Part shown: positions 9,565 to 17,409 of the stretch, in pieces
Layout: each line of letters starts with the position of its first letter
Position numbering within the stretch: the first letter of the stretch is position 1
NCBI RefSeq assembly: GCF_004919095.1
Contig: NZ_STGJ01000005.1
Location: forward strand, 143,340 to 207,339
DNA: 64,000 nucleotides
From: Crenobacter intestini
GTDB taxonomy: Bacteria > Pseudomonadota > Gammaproteobacteria > Burkholderiales > Chromobacteriaceae
Reading direction: 5' to 3'
Program-made: the position numbers and the translations under genes
The notes under the pieces: model-generated
The model's input: the letters and a program-made list of their open reading frames with translations, nothing else
Told to the model about the DNA's origin: nothing
Database searches by the model: none

Positions 9565-10431
9565 ATGATTCTCAGCATGACCGGATTTGCGTCCGCCACC
9601 CGTGAATTCACCGGAGGTATGCTGGCGATGGAAATCCGCGCCGTCAACCACCGTTATCTCGACGTACAGATGCGCCTGCCGGAAGAGCTGCGCGTGATCG
9701 AGCCGCAACTGCGCGAAAAGATCGCCGCGCGCGCCTCGCGCGGCAAGCTCGAGTGCCGGGTCAGCCTCAACCAGGCCGCCGACCAGGCGCCGACCCTCGA
9801 ACTCAACCGCGAACTCCTGCAGGGCCTGCTCGCGCTCAGCGCCGAGGCGCGCACGCTCGCGCCCAACGCCAAGGAGCTGAGCCTGGGCGAGCTGATGCGC
9901 TGGCCGGGCGTGCTCAAGAGCAACGAGCTGCCGCCGGCCGTGCTGCAGCAGCTGTGCAGCGAATGCCTGGACGCCGTGCTCGCCGACTTCAACGCGAGCC
10001 GCCAGCGCGAAGGCGCCAAGCTCGCGCAGATCCTCTCCGAGCGGCTGGACGGCATGGAAAAGATCGTGCGCGAGATCAAGCCGCGCCTGCCGCTGATCCT
10101 CGACGGCTACCTCGCCCGCCTGTCCGCGCGCCTCTCGGACGCGCTGGGCAGCGTCGACGACGACCGCATCAAGCAGGAGTTCGCGCTGTTCGCGCAGAAG
10201 ATCGACGTCGACGAGGAACTGACCCGCCTCACCACCCACATCGCCGAGGTGCGCCGCATCCTCAAGACCGGCGGCCAGACCGGCAAGCGGCTGGACTTCC
10301 TGATGCAGGAACTCAACCGCGAGGCCAACACGCTGGGTTCCAAGTCGGTCTCCACCGAAACCACGCAGGCGTCGGTCGAGCTGAAGGTGCTGATCGAGCA
10401 GATGCGCGAGCAGATCCAGAACATCGAGTAA
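9565..10431 (+). CDS. yicC: YicC family endoribonuclease
   Basis: A 288-residue YicC protein; family members are endoribonucleases that, in E. coli, act on the small RNA RyhB with PNPase. The N terminus MILSMTGFASATRE and the EIRAVNHRYLD block are family hallmarks, and the C terminus GKRLDFLMQELNREANTLGSKS...VELKVLIEQMREQIQNIE is the conserved DUF1732 part. GGGAGCT five bases before ATG 9565 is a good ribosome site. It is the first gene after the divergent kinase/phosphatase pair; no gmk/rpoZ genes follow as they do in some relatives. Confidence 0.96.
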   Translation: MILSMTGFASATREFTGGMLAMEIRAVNHRYLDVQMRLPEELRVIEPQLREKIAARASRGKLECRVSLNQAADQAPTLELNRELLQGLLALSAEARTLAPNAKELSLGELMRWPGVLKSNELPPAVLQQLCSECLDAVLADFNASRQREGAKLAQILSERLDGMEKIVREIKPRLPLILDGYLARLSARLSDALGSVDDDRIKQEFALFAQKIDVDEELTRLTTHIAEVRRILKTGGQTGKRLDFLMQELNREANTLGSKSVSTETTQASVELKVLIEQMREQIQNIE

Positions 10432-10439
10432 ACCTGCCA

Positions 10440-10485
10440 ACGGTGGCGCGGGCTGCGGGCTGTGGCCTGCGGCCTGCGCCACCGT
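10440..10485. repeat. Long inverted repeat after yicC
   Basis: Perfect ten-base arms ACGGTGGCGC (10440-10449) and GCGCCACCGT (10476-10485) enclose a GC-rich loop that can itself pair. It starts eight bases after the yicC stop codon. There is no U-run, so it may be a 3' stabilising stem or a Rho-dependent end instead of an intrinsic terminator. Confidence 0.5.
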
Positions 10486-10520
10486 GCCATAGCGCCGGCG
10501 TCTGCCGGCCAGGAACACCG

Positions 10521-10913
10521 ATGAAAATCCTGTCATTCATCCTGCTGCTGGTGGTGCTTGCCCGTGTGGCACTTGCGTTGCTGCTGAGGTGGCGCATCCG
10601 CCGCGCCCGCCTCGAACAGGAAGCCGTCCGGCGCGAGCAGGAAGACGCCCGGCGCGAGCGGGAACGCCAGGCGCAGTGGGACAGGGCGTACGCAGACGCC
10701 TCCCCGGCTGTCCGAAAATTCATGGACGGCGACTACATGATCGTCCGCATCAGGGCGCCCGACGGGACGAACATATGCCGCTACCCGTTCTCGGCGGCGG
10801 CCGACGAACCTTCCGCGCACACCGCCGAGGCCGGCACGCCGGCCAACCCGGACGGCGCCCCCGATGCGGCGTTGCCTGCACACGCCAGGCCGCCAAACAG
10901 AACGCCCGGCTGA
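10521..10913 (+). CDS. Hypothetical single-pass membrane protein
   Basis: A 130-residue protein not recognised from any family. The first 22 residues (MKILSFILLLVVLARVALALLL) form one membrane helix, followed by a strongly charged helix rich in Arg and Glu (RRARLEQEAVRREQEDARRE), a likely coiled coil, then a short folded part around FMDGDYMIVRIRAPDG and an Ala/Pro-rich tail. AGGAA lies upstream of ATG 10521. A GCCCGGC/GCCGGGC stem spans the stop codon. The N-in anchor with a cytoplasmic coil is inferred from charge. Confidence 0.6.
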   Translation: MKILSFILLLVVLARVALALLLRWRIRRARLEQEAVRREQEDARRERERQAQWDRAYADASPAVRKFMDGDYMIVRIRAPDGTNICRYPFSAAADEPSAHTAEAGTPANPDGAPDAALPAHARPPNRTPG

Positions 10914-10967
10914 GCCGGGCGGTTTCACGGGTGGACGATAAACAAGTCGGGCGGCTTCACCGCCTGC

Positions 10968-11102
10968 CTACTTGTTGTTGCCGTCGTGGAATTGCTGGAA
11001 GTGTGAGCTTCCGGAGCTCTGGCCGTACGTTGAACAGCCTGTCACAACGGTGACGGCCAGCACTGCGGCAAGCATCACCAGCAGCGGGCGCAGGGTGGAC
11101 AC
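10968..11102 (-). CDS. Small lipoprotein, 44 residues
   Basis: A very short gene with a GTG start at 11102, supported by AAGGAGT six bases upstream. It encodes VSTLRPLLVMLAAVLAVTVVTGC, a signal peptide with lipobox VTGC, and then a 22-residue mature part rich in Ser, Gly, His, Gln and Asn. It is probably lipid-anchored in the envelope. It resembles no named small lipoprotein family that I can recognise (not entericidin). It stands alone on the minus strand, facing the gene that ends at 10913. Confidence 0.65.
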   Translation of the reverse strand: MSTLRPLLVMLAAVLAVTVVTGCSTYGQSSGSSHFQQFHDGNNK

Positions 11103-11178
11103 GATGACTCCTTCCGTGCCGAAAGCCGCACATGCGGCTTCGCTGAGTATAGCCCCCCTTGCCGGCAAGGCCACGCGC

Positions 11179-12036
11179 TCAGCGCTCCTGCCACACCAGC
11201 CGCGCGATGGCCGAGGAGTCGAGCTCGCCGTCGCCCTCCCGCACCAGCTCGTCGATCAGCGCCTTGACGCGGCTCGCCTCGGGCAGGGTGACGCCCAGTT
11301 CGCGCGCGGTGTCGAGCACGATGCCCATGTCCTTCTGGTGCAGCACCGCCTTGAAGCCGGGCGCGTAGTTGTCGTCGATCATGCGCTGCCCGTGCACCTC
11401 GAGCGCGCGGCTCTGCGCGAAGCCGCCGAGCAGCGCCTCGCGCACCGGCGCCGGGTCGACGCCGCAGGCGCGGGCGAGCTTGACGATCTCGGCGACCGCC
11501 GCGATGCCGGCGCCGACCGCGATCTGGTTGCACGCCTTGGCGACCTGGCCCGCGCCACTCTCTCCGATGCGGGTGATGGTCTTGCCCATCGCCGCGAGCA
11601 CCGGGCGCGCGGTGGCCAGCGCGTCTTCCCGGCCGCCGACCATGATGGTGAGCGTGCCGGCGACGGCGCCGGCTTCGCCGCCGGAGACCGGACAGTCGAG
11701 AAAATGGATGCCGCGCGCGGCGAGCTTGTCGGCGACGCGGCGCGCGCCGATCGGCGAGATGGTGCTCATGTCGACGCACACCAGCCCTGCGCGGCCGTGT
11801 TCGGCGACGATGTCGGTGATGGCCTCGACGTCCGGGGTGTCCGACACGTTGCTGACCAGCACGTCGACGCTGGCGGCAAGTTCGGCGACGCTATCGGCCC
11901 AGCGGGCGCCTGCGTCCAACAGCGGCTTGGCAGATTCGGCGCGGCGCGCCCATACCGTCACCTCGAAGCCTGCCTTCAGCAGGTTCAGCACGCACGGCCG
12001 GCCCATGATGCCGAGCCCGATATATCCGACTTTCAT
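11179..12036 (-). CDS. NAD(P)-dependent 3-hydroxyacid dehydrogenase, tartronate semialdehyde reductase-like
   Basis: A 285-residue member of the beta-hydroxyacid dehydrogenase family (GarR/GlxR, MmsB). The Rossmann motif GLGIMGRP is at residues 7-14, followed by the family signature DCPVSGGEAGA, the catalytic-lysine segment GxxGxGQVAKACNQ and the ALLGGFAQSRAL helix. The closest type by motif is 2-hydroxy-3-oxopropionate reductase, but no glyoxylate carboligase or hydroxypyruvate isomerase gene is present, so the substrate stays open. It lies after the flagellar block on the same strand with a 27-base gap and is probably its own unit. Confidence 0.88.
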   Translation of the reverse strand: MKVGYIGLGIMGRPCVLNLLKAGFEVTVWARRAESAKPLLDAGARWADSVAELAASVDVLVSNVSDTPDVEAITDIVAEHGRAGLVCVDMSTISPIGARRVADKLAARGIHFLDCPVSGGEAGAVAGTLTIMVGGREDALATARPVLAAMGKTITRIGESGAGQVAKACNQIAVGAGIAAVAEIVKLARACGVDPAPVREALLGGFAQSRALEVHGQRMIDDNYAPGFKAVLHQKDMGIVLDTARELGVTLPEASRVKALIDELVREGDGELDSSAIARLVWQER

Positions 12037-12063
12037 TTCACCCCCAGCAAAGCAAAAACCACA

Positions 12064-12351
12064 TCATACCTTGCCCTCAGGCGCGGCGGCCTGCTGCTCG
12101 AGGAAGTAGACGAAGGCCAGCAGTTCGGCGACGGCGCGGTAGAGGTCGGCCGGGATCTGCTCGTCGAGGTCGACCCGCATCAACAGGCCGACCAGTTCGG
12201 GCGAGTCGTGCACGAACACGCCGGCTTCGCGCGCGCGCTCGATGATGCGCTCGGCCATCTGGCCGTAGCCCTTGGCGACCACCTTGGGCGCGGCTGCGCC
12301 GTCGCGGTAGGTCAGCGCGACGGCCGAATTGCGCGGGCCGCGCGCGCTCAC
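12064..12351 (-). CDS. Free-standing FlhB C-terminal domain protein (EscU/YscU/HrcU family)
   Basis: A 95-residue protein that equals the cytoplasmic C-terminal piece of FlhB, the export-gate subunit that switches secretion from hook to filament proteins. NSAVALTYRDG...APKVVAKGYGQMAERIIERA, DSPELVGLLMRVDLDEQIPADLYRAVAELLAFVYFLE aligns with the segment of FlhB just after its NPTH self-cleavage site; here the NPTH is replaced by PRNS and the membrane domain is missing. GTG start overlaps the fliK stop (GTGA). Pairing with fliK, whose product talks to FlhB, suggests a role in the same switch. Related short proteins have been called FlhX in some bacteria. Confidence 0.88.
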   Translation of the reverse strand: MSARGPRNSAVALTYRDGAAAPKVVAKGYGQMAERIIERAREAGVFVHDSPELVGLLMRVDLDEQIPADLYRAVAELLAFVYFLEQQAAAPEGKV

Positions 12352-13409
12352 GGCGCATCCTCCGCCTGCGCCCCGGCCGCCGTCTGGCCTGCCGGCGGCT
12401 CGTCGGGCGTGGCCTCGCGCAGGTTCAGCGCGGCCAATTGCAGGCCGGCCGCCGCCAGTGCCTCTTCCAGCCGCGCGCGGTGCGCGCTTGCCAGTTGCAG
12501 GGTCGCCGCGTCGGCGGCGAGCGACAACTGTACCTGCTTGCCGACCAGCCGCACGCGCGCGCCCAGTTCGCCCAGCGCCGGCAATTCGAGATTGAGGCGG
12601 GTCGACCACGCCGCCATTTCTTCGCTGCCGTCGGCCTCGCGCTCGGGGTCGGCCTCCCGCTCGATCTGCCACTGCGCCGGCTGCCCCGGCCACGCGTTGA
12701 CCTGCACGTTGACGGTACGCGTCTCCAGCGTGTCGAGCTGGCGGGCGACCAGCGCGCCCAGCTCGGCCGCCGCCTCGGCGCGGGCACCCGGCTGCGCCTT
12801 CAGTTGCTCACCCAGTTGCGCCTGCGGCTGCGACTGCAGCTTCTCCAGCGGCAGCCGCCCCTCGACCCACGCCTTCTGCGACGCCTCATAAAACACGCCG
12901 CTCTCCTTCACCGTCTGCGCGAGCTGCTCGCCGCGGCTGCCGGCCGCCGCCTGCGGGTCGGCCAGCAGGGTCGGCACGGCGCGCGAAGCGCCGGCCTGCG
13001 GCGCCGCGCGCAACAGCGCGTTCATGTAGTGGGTCGCGTCGCTCAGGCGCACCGCGACCGAGGTGTTGGCGCCGGCTTCGCCCGCCTTCGCCTCGCCCGC
13101 CAGCGCGAAAGAGAGCTGCGGCGAGAGCGAGGCGACGCGCAGTTGCAGCGTCTCGCCCTTGGCCGACAATTGCGGCGGCAGTTGCAGGGTAAACAGCCCG
13201 TTCTTGATCAGCGCGAGCATGCGGCCCTCCGGCTGGCGCTCGAGCACGCGCGCGCTGACCGTCTCGCCCAGCAGCAGCGGCGGCAGCTTGGCCGGCGCCT
13301 TGTCGACGCCGATCAACAGCCGGCTGGTATCTTTGAGCAGTTTGGCGTTGTCAACGCCGGACAGGGACGAGAGCGCGCGGCCGACCTGCGCGCCTAAGGC
13401 TGGAATCAT
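12348..13409 (-). CDS. fliK: Flagellar hook-length control protein FliK
   Basis: A 353-residue protein. FliK is secreted during hook growth, measures its length and triggers the export switch through FlhB. The N-terminal two thirds are variable and Ala/Gln-rich; the C-terminal domain (about residues 245-350) carries the FliK_C pattern of beta strands, LNLELPALGELGARVRLVGKQVQLSLAADAATLQLASAHRARLEEALAAAGLQLAALNL. The start overlaps the stop of the DUF2802 gene (ATGA) and the stop overlaps the FlhB-C gene (GTGA). Confidence 0.88.
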   Translation of the reverse strand: MIPALGAQVGRALSSLSGVDNAKLLKDTSRLLIGVDKAPAKLPPLLLGETVSARVLERQPEGRMLALIKNGLFTLQLPPQLSAKGETLQLRVASLSPQLSFALAGEAKAGEAGANTSVAVRLSDATHYMNALLRAAPQAGASRAVPTLLADPQAAAGSRGEQLAQTVKESGVFYEASQKAWVEGRLPLEKLQSQPQAQLGEQLKAQPGARAEAAAELGALVARQLDTLETRTVNVQVNAWPGQPAQWQIEREADPEREADGSEEMAAWSTRLNLELPALGELGARVRLVGKQVQLSLAADAATLQLASAHRARLEEALAAAGLQLAALNLREATPDEPPAGQTAAGAQAEDAP

Positions 13410-13807
13410 GCGGTGGGGCTATTGCGGTAAAGGGAGACGATCAGCTCGGCCTCGCTGCGCGAGATGCCGCAGCGCTCGGCCACCTCGCCGGCCGACAGGC
13501 CGTGGCGGGCCAGCTCGATCGCCTGGTTGTAGGGAGAGCCGCCGCCCGACGGCTCGGCAGGAGCCGGCGCGTCGGCACGGCGCCGGGCCGTCGTGGGTGC
13601 TTGGTTCACCTGAAATGGCTGGGCGCCCGCCTGCGCCTGCGCGTGCAGGTCTTTTTGCAGGCGGCTGATCTGCGCCTGCATCTGGTCGAAACGGTGTTCG
13701 TCTAGCGCGCGCAGGCTTCGCTGGCGGCGCAACCAGAGCGCGCAAGGCAGCGCGAGCGCCGCGGTCCACAGCGCGAGCACGACGACCAGTTCAAGCCAAC
13801 CCAACAT
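13406..13807 (-). CDS. DUF2802 membrane-anchored protein in flagellar locus
   Basis: A 133-residue protein with an N-terminal membrane helix (LGWLELVVVLALWTAALALPCALWL), a short coiled coil (QMQAQISRLQKDLHAQ) and a C-terminal helix-turn-helix-like domain YNQAIELARHGLSAGEVAERCGISRSEAELIVSLYR, which is DUF2802. The domain is common next to flagellar genes in gamma- and betaproteobacteria; its job is unknown. It overlaps fliK by four bases. Confidence 0.82.
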   Translation of the reverse strand: MLGWLELVVVLALWTAALALPCALWLRRQRSLRALDEHRFDQMQAQISRLQKDLHAQAQAGAQPFQVNQAPTTARRRADAPAPAEPSGGGSPYNQAIELARHGLSAGEVAERCGISRSEAELIVSLYRNSPTA

Positions 13808-13836
13808 GCTGCCCTCCTGCGCGCGCCAGTGCCGGG

Positions 13837-14160
13837 TCAGGCCCCCTTGCTGTAGGCGTCGAGCACCCGGCTCTGCGTACGCAACAATTGCATTTCAGCG
13901 GAAAGAACGTCCCGCTCGGCACGCAGCAGGCGGGAGGCTTCCATGATATTAGCCTGAACGGCGGACACTGTCTCACGCAGCGCCTGCCGCTCTTGCGCGT
14001 CCAGCGTTAGCTTGGCCACCGGCGGTAGGCTCGCCTGCATGGCAAAGAGCCGCGCCCCCTGCGCCAGCGCCTCGTCCCAGTACTGCGCGCGCGCCGCCTG
14101 GCACGCCGCCTCGGACAACGCCAGGCAATCGAGCCAGGCTTGCTGTTCAGAGGCCTGCAT
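13837..14160 (-). CDS. fliT: FliT-like flagellar export chaperone
   Basis: A 107-residue, almost wholly helical protein directly downstream of and overlapping fliS by 14 bases. FliT proteins bind the cap protein FliD and keep it unfolded for export. The fliD-fliS-fliT order supports the call; sequence identity in the family is low. ATG 14160 begins MQASEQQAWLDCLALSE. The final part LRAERDVLSAEMQLLRTQSRVLDAYSKG resembles the C-terminal helix of other short FliT proteins in betaproteobacteria. Confidence 0.65.
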   Translation of the reverse strand: MQASEQQAWLDCLALSEAACQAARAQYWDEALAQGARLFAMQASLPPVAKLTLDAQERQALRETVSAVQANIMEASRLLRAERDVLSAEMQLLRTQSRVLDAYSKGA

Positions 14161-14557
14161 GCGCGGCCACCGGCTGCGGCTGGCCGATGCCGACCCACGC
14201 CTCGCGGATTTCACCGAGCAAGGCTTCGACCTCGTCCAGCGCCGCCGCGTCGTTGTTGAGGTTGGCGTACAACAGGCGCGCCGTGCAGTACTCGTAGAGT
14301 GCCGACAAATTGGCCGCCAGCTCGCCCTGCTCCATGTCCAGCGCGTTGCGCAGCCCCTCGTCGACGATGGCGATCGCCTTGCCGATCAGGCGACCCTTCT
14401 CGGCGACCTTGCCCTGCGCCATCTGCAGGCGCGCCAGGCGGATCGCCTGCAAGGCGCCGTCGAGCAGCATCTGCACCAGCTTGTGCGGGCTGGCCGACGC
14501 CACCTCGGTTTCCAACGCCGAACTGCCGTACGCCTGCTGCATTCTTCGGCTAATCAC
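14147..14557 (-). CDS. fliS: Flagellin export chaperone FliS
   Basis: A 136-residue helical chaperone that caps the C terminus of flagellin before export. Typical pieces are MQQAYGSSALETEVASASPHKLVQMLLDGALQAIRLARLQMAQGK and LYEYCTARLLYANLNNDAAALDEVEALLGEIREAW. The start is taken as GTG 14557 (VISRRMQQAY) because CGAGGAG lies at good spacing, while the ATG five codons later has no such site. It lies 22 bases after fliD. Confidence 0.93.
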   Translation of the reverse strand: MISRRMQQAYGSSALETEVASASPHKLVQMLLDGALQAIRLARLQMAQGKVAEKGRLIGKAIAIVDEGLRNALDMEQGELAANLSALYEYCTARLLYANLNNDAAALDEVEALLGEIREAWVGIGQPQPVAAHAGL

Positions 14558-14579
14558 TGCTCACTCCTCGACTTCTTCG

Positions 14580-16637
14580 TTAATTGCCACCCGACAGGCC
14601 AGCCAGCTGCTGGGTCAGGAAATTGCTCATATTGTTGTACTGCGCCAAGAGCGCGTCCATCGCCGAGAACTGCGCGCGGTAGCGCTTCTCGGTGTCGACC
14701 AGCCGCTTCTGCAGCGCTTCCTGCTGGCTGGACAGCACCTTGGCCGATTCGCCAAGGCCGGTGCTGAAGGCGTCGATCGCGCCGTCCTTCTTGACCAGCC
14801 CTTCCAGCGTCTGGTCGAGGTCGAAGGCGAAGCCCTTGGTAAACGACACGGTGCCACGGCTGCCCCCCGCGCCACCGTTCACCTCGATCACCAGTCCTTC
14901 GACCGGGGTGCCGACCGCGCCGGTGAGCTTGTTGCCGTCGCCCTTGGCCGGATGGCCACCAATGGTGCCGGCCACGCTGTCGCCGCCGGGGATAGGCACC
15001 GCGCCGGCAAAGCCGGCGAAATCCAGACCGTTACCGATCACTTTGATCGAAGAGTCCTTGCCGGTCTTGTCCGACTTCATCACCAGCTTGCCGCCTTCGT
15101 CGACGCTGATCGAAACCTTGGGCACATCGGTGCGCTTCTTATCAAGGGGCGCTGCAGCATTGAAGTCATCGAACGCCTTCTTGGCCGCCTCGTTGATGGC
15201 CGTTTGCAGTTGCTCGGCCAGCGCCGGCGCGCCTTTGGTCAGGTCAAAACTCTTATTGACCCCAACAGCAAGCCCGTCAATCTCCAGCGAGAACTTACCT
15301 GCAAAAGCAGCGTTACCGGTCTGCGGCTTGCCTGTTCCCGCCAGCGTCCCGTTGAGCAGCTGGGTGATCACCACCTCGTACTCGCCGGCCTGCGTCTTGC
15401 TGCTGCCGCCCACGTAACTGATGCCGGCATCCGACGTCACCGCTGCGGTCGCGAAAAACTTGCTGATGTCGTCCGCGTTCTTCTCCAGCGCCTTGTCGAG
15501 CAGCTTGTCGTCGAGCTTCATGGTGCCGTCGGCGTTGAAGGTCAGCCCGAACTCGGACGCCAGCTTGAACGCGCCACCGTTGTCCGACGGCAGGCTGAAC
15601 GCGCCGCGCACCTGGTTCTGGATGGTGCGGATGATGCTTGCGCCGTTGAGGATGCCGGCCGGCCGCGCCTCGCCCGGCTTGACCGTCGCGTCGAGGTTCA
15701 CCCCCGACACGTCCTTCAGCGACTTCATCAGGTCGTTGTAACCCTTGACCAAGCCTTCGAGCGACTTCTTGATGCCCGAGGTATCTTTACTCACGCTTAG
15801 CCGCGCCGCCGTCTCGGTATCCTTGTGCGCCTGCTTGAGCGTCAGCGTCACCCCGTCGATCGCGTCGCTCACCGTATTGCCCTGTTTGGTCACCTCGATG
15901 CCGTCGAGCAGGAACTTGGCGTCCTTGGCGGCCTGCACTTCAGTCAGCAAAGGCTTGCCCGTGGCGGCATCGGTCAGCTTGTTGCCAAGCGCGTCGTGCG
16001 TGGCGACCTTGTGGAGTGCAGCGTCGCTCGCCTCGACCTTCATCGTGCTCTTGGTACCGGTTTCCTTCGACGAATACACCAGCTTGTAGCCCGAGCCGTC
16101 GTTGACGATGCTGGCGTTCACGCCGACGTCGGCCTTGTTCACCGCGTCGCGGATGTCCTCCAGCGTCGCGTTGGCCGGGATGGTCACCTTCTTGGGCGCC
16201 CTGTCCGTATCCTGCGTGAAACCGTCTTTACCTGTCGTGCCAAAGGAAAACGTCAGCGTGGTGTCCCCGCCACCGGTAATCGCCGACTGCGCGCTGGCAA
16301 AGCTGCCCGACGCCAGCTTCTGCTCCTGCGCCAGTTGCAGCACCTTCACCGAGAACGAGCCGGTCGGCGCCTTGCTCGACGCGGAAATGTCGATATGCTC
16401 GGTCGAACTGGACGTGCCCTTGAACGACACGAACTTGCTGGCGTCCTGCAGCGCCTTCACCGCACTCTGGAAGGTGGTCACCGCGCCTTTCACCATCCCG
16501 ACTGCCGAGATCTTCTGCTGCAGCAGCGCTTCCTTCTGCTGCAGTTGCAGCAGCGGGCGCGACTCGATCGCCATCAGGTTCTTGATCAGCCCGTCGATAT
16601 CCATCCCCGAGCCCAGTCCCCCCACGCTCAGCGCCAT
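14580..16637 (-). CDS. fliD: Flagellar filament cap protein FliD
   Basis: A 685-residue protein that forms the pentameric cap under which flagellin assembles, and often mediates adhesion. The N terminus MALSVGGLGSGMDIDGLIKNLMAIESRPLLQLQQKEALLQQKISA is the conserved FliD_N coil, and the C terminus LVKKDGAIDAFSTGL...LVDTEKRYRAQFSAMDALLAQYNNMSNFLTQQLAGL is FliD_C. The middle (about residues 150-600) is the surface-exposed, variable part, longer than in E. coli FliD (468 residues). It heads fliD-fliS-fliT. Confidence 0.95.
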   Translation of the reverse strand: MALSVGGLGSGMDIDGLIKNLMAIESRPLLQLQQKEALLQQKISAVGMVKGAVTTFQSAVKALQDASKFVSFKGTSSSTEHIDISASSKAPTGSFSVKVLQLAQEQKLASGSFASAQSAITGGGDTTLTFSFGTTGKDGFTQDTDRAPKKVTIPANATLEDIRDAVNKADVGVNASIVNDGSGYKLVYSSKETGTKSTMKVEASDAALHKVATHDALGNKLTDAATGKPLLTEVQAAKDAKFLLDGIEVTKQGNTVSDAIDGVTLTLKQAHKDTETAARLSVSKDTSGIKKSLEGLVKGYNDLMKSLKDVSGVNLDATVKPGEARPAGILNGASIIRTIQNQVRGAFSLPSDNGGAFKLASEFGLTFNADGTMKLDDKLLDKALEKNADDISKFFATAAVTSDAGISYVGGSSKTQAGEYEVVITQLLNGTLAGTGKPQTGNAAFAGKFSLEIDGLAVGVNKSFDLTKGAPALAEQLQTAINEAAKKAFDDFNAAAPLDKKRTDVPKVSISVDEGGKLVMKSDKTGKDSSIKVIGNGLDFAGFAGAVPIPGGDSVAGTIGGHPAKGDGNKLTGAVGTPVEGLVIEVNGGAGGSRGTVSFTKGFAFDLDQTLEGLVKKDGAIDAFSTGLGESAKVLSSQQEALQKRLVDTEKRYRAQFSAMDALLAQYNNMSNFLTQQLAGLSGGN

Positions 16638-16737
16638 ACCCTTACCCTTCCCGTCGTTAACCGCAACACCCTAGCACGCCCCACCGCCCGCCGCCTTGCG
16701 CCAGCACAAGTGCCGTGCGACCGGGCAGCGTAACACC

Positions 16738-16903
16738 GTAGGATGGGTGGAGCGCAGCGCAACCCATCCCGCTTGCCCACCCGGCCCTCCACCGACGCCG
16801 CGCTCTGGATGGGTTACGGCCTGCGGCCTGCAACCTGCAACCCTACCCACCTCCGACGCCGCGCTCTGGATGGGTTACGGCCGACGGCCTGCACCCATCC
16901 TAC
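16738..16903. repeat. REP-type palindromic repeats between fliD and flaG
   Basis: One complete copy of a GTAGGATGGGT...ACCCATCC palindrome (16738-16769) followed by two direct copies of a roughly 40-base unit with GACGCCGCGCTCTGGATGGG and a GGCCTGCGGCCTGCA-type tail (from about 16792 and 16853), the last ending CACCCATCCTAC. The same GTAGGATGGGTG core recurs near 19.0, 19.1, 19.7 and 19.8 kb. This fills most of the 281-base gap before fliD. Confidence 0.85.
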
Positions 16904-16918
16904 GATTTCATCGTTTGC

Positions 16919-17329
16919 TCACGCCTTGTCCTGGAACAGCACGCCGACAATCTTGTCTAGGCTCTGCGCGATCTTCAGCATCTCCTCCGACGGCATCTGG
17001 CGGATCACCTCGTCGGTCTGCTTGTCGATCACCTTCACCACGTCGATGCCGGTCTCCTCGTCGACGCTGAACTTCAGCTCGCTCGAGTAGGCGCTGACCA
17101 GCTTGTTGACCTTCTCAAGCGCCCCCCTCAAGTCGCGCTCTTCGGCGCCGCCCTTCATCTGGCGCGCCGCCTCGCTGTTGCCCAGCGCCTTCACCGCCTG
17201 CGCCGGCACCGCCACCGTTGGCGCACTGCTTTGCTGCGAAGGCAAAGCCTGCGCGCGGCCGCCGTTTTCCTGCTGCACCGGCGGCGCGTAGCCGCCGCCT
17301 GCCGGTGTCACCGGACCCATCGTCGTCAT
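16919..17329 (-). CDS. flaG: Flagellar protein FlaG
   Basis: A 136-residue protein of the FlaG family, found next to flagellin genes; loss lengthens or destabilises filaments in some bacteria. The N-terminal half is low-complexity (Pro, Ala, Gln) and the C-terminal half carries the FlaG core ALEKVNKLVSAYSSELKFSVDEETGIDVVKVIDKQTDEVIRQMPSEEMLKIAQSLD. AGGGAGAA precedes ATG 17329. It sits 80 bases after fliC, beyond the fliC terminator, so it needs read-through or its own promoter; no sigma-28 site was seen directly upstream. Confidence 0.93.
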   Translation of the reverse strand: MTTMGPVTPAGGGYAPPVQQENGGRAQALPSQQSSAPTVAVPAQAVKALGNSEAARQMKGGAEERDLRGALEKVNKLVSAYSSELKFSVDEETGIDVVKVIDKQTDEVIRQMPSEEMLKIAQSLDKIVGVLFQDKA

Positions 17330-17348
17330 GCTGTTCTCCCTGGCCAAC

Positions 17349-17374
17349 AAAAACCCGGCGGGGTCGCCGCCGGG
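17349..17374 (-). terminator. Rho-independent terminator of fliC
   Basis: Eight-base perfect stem CCCGGCGG/CCGCCGGG (17354-17361, 17367-17374), five-base loop, followed in the minus direction by UUUUUGU. It lies 36 bases beyond the fliC stop and just in front of flaG. Confidence 0.85.
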
Positions 17375-17409
17375 TCGTGGTCTGACTTAGTGTTTCACCC
17401 CGCCGGCGA

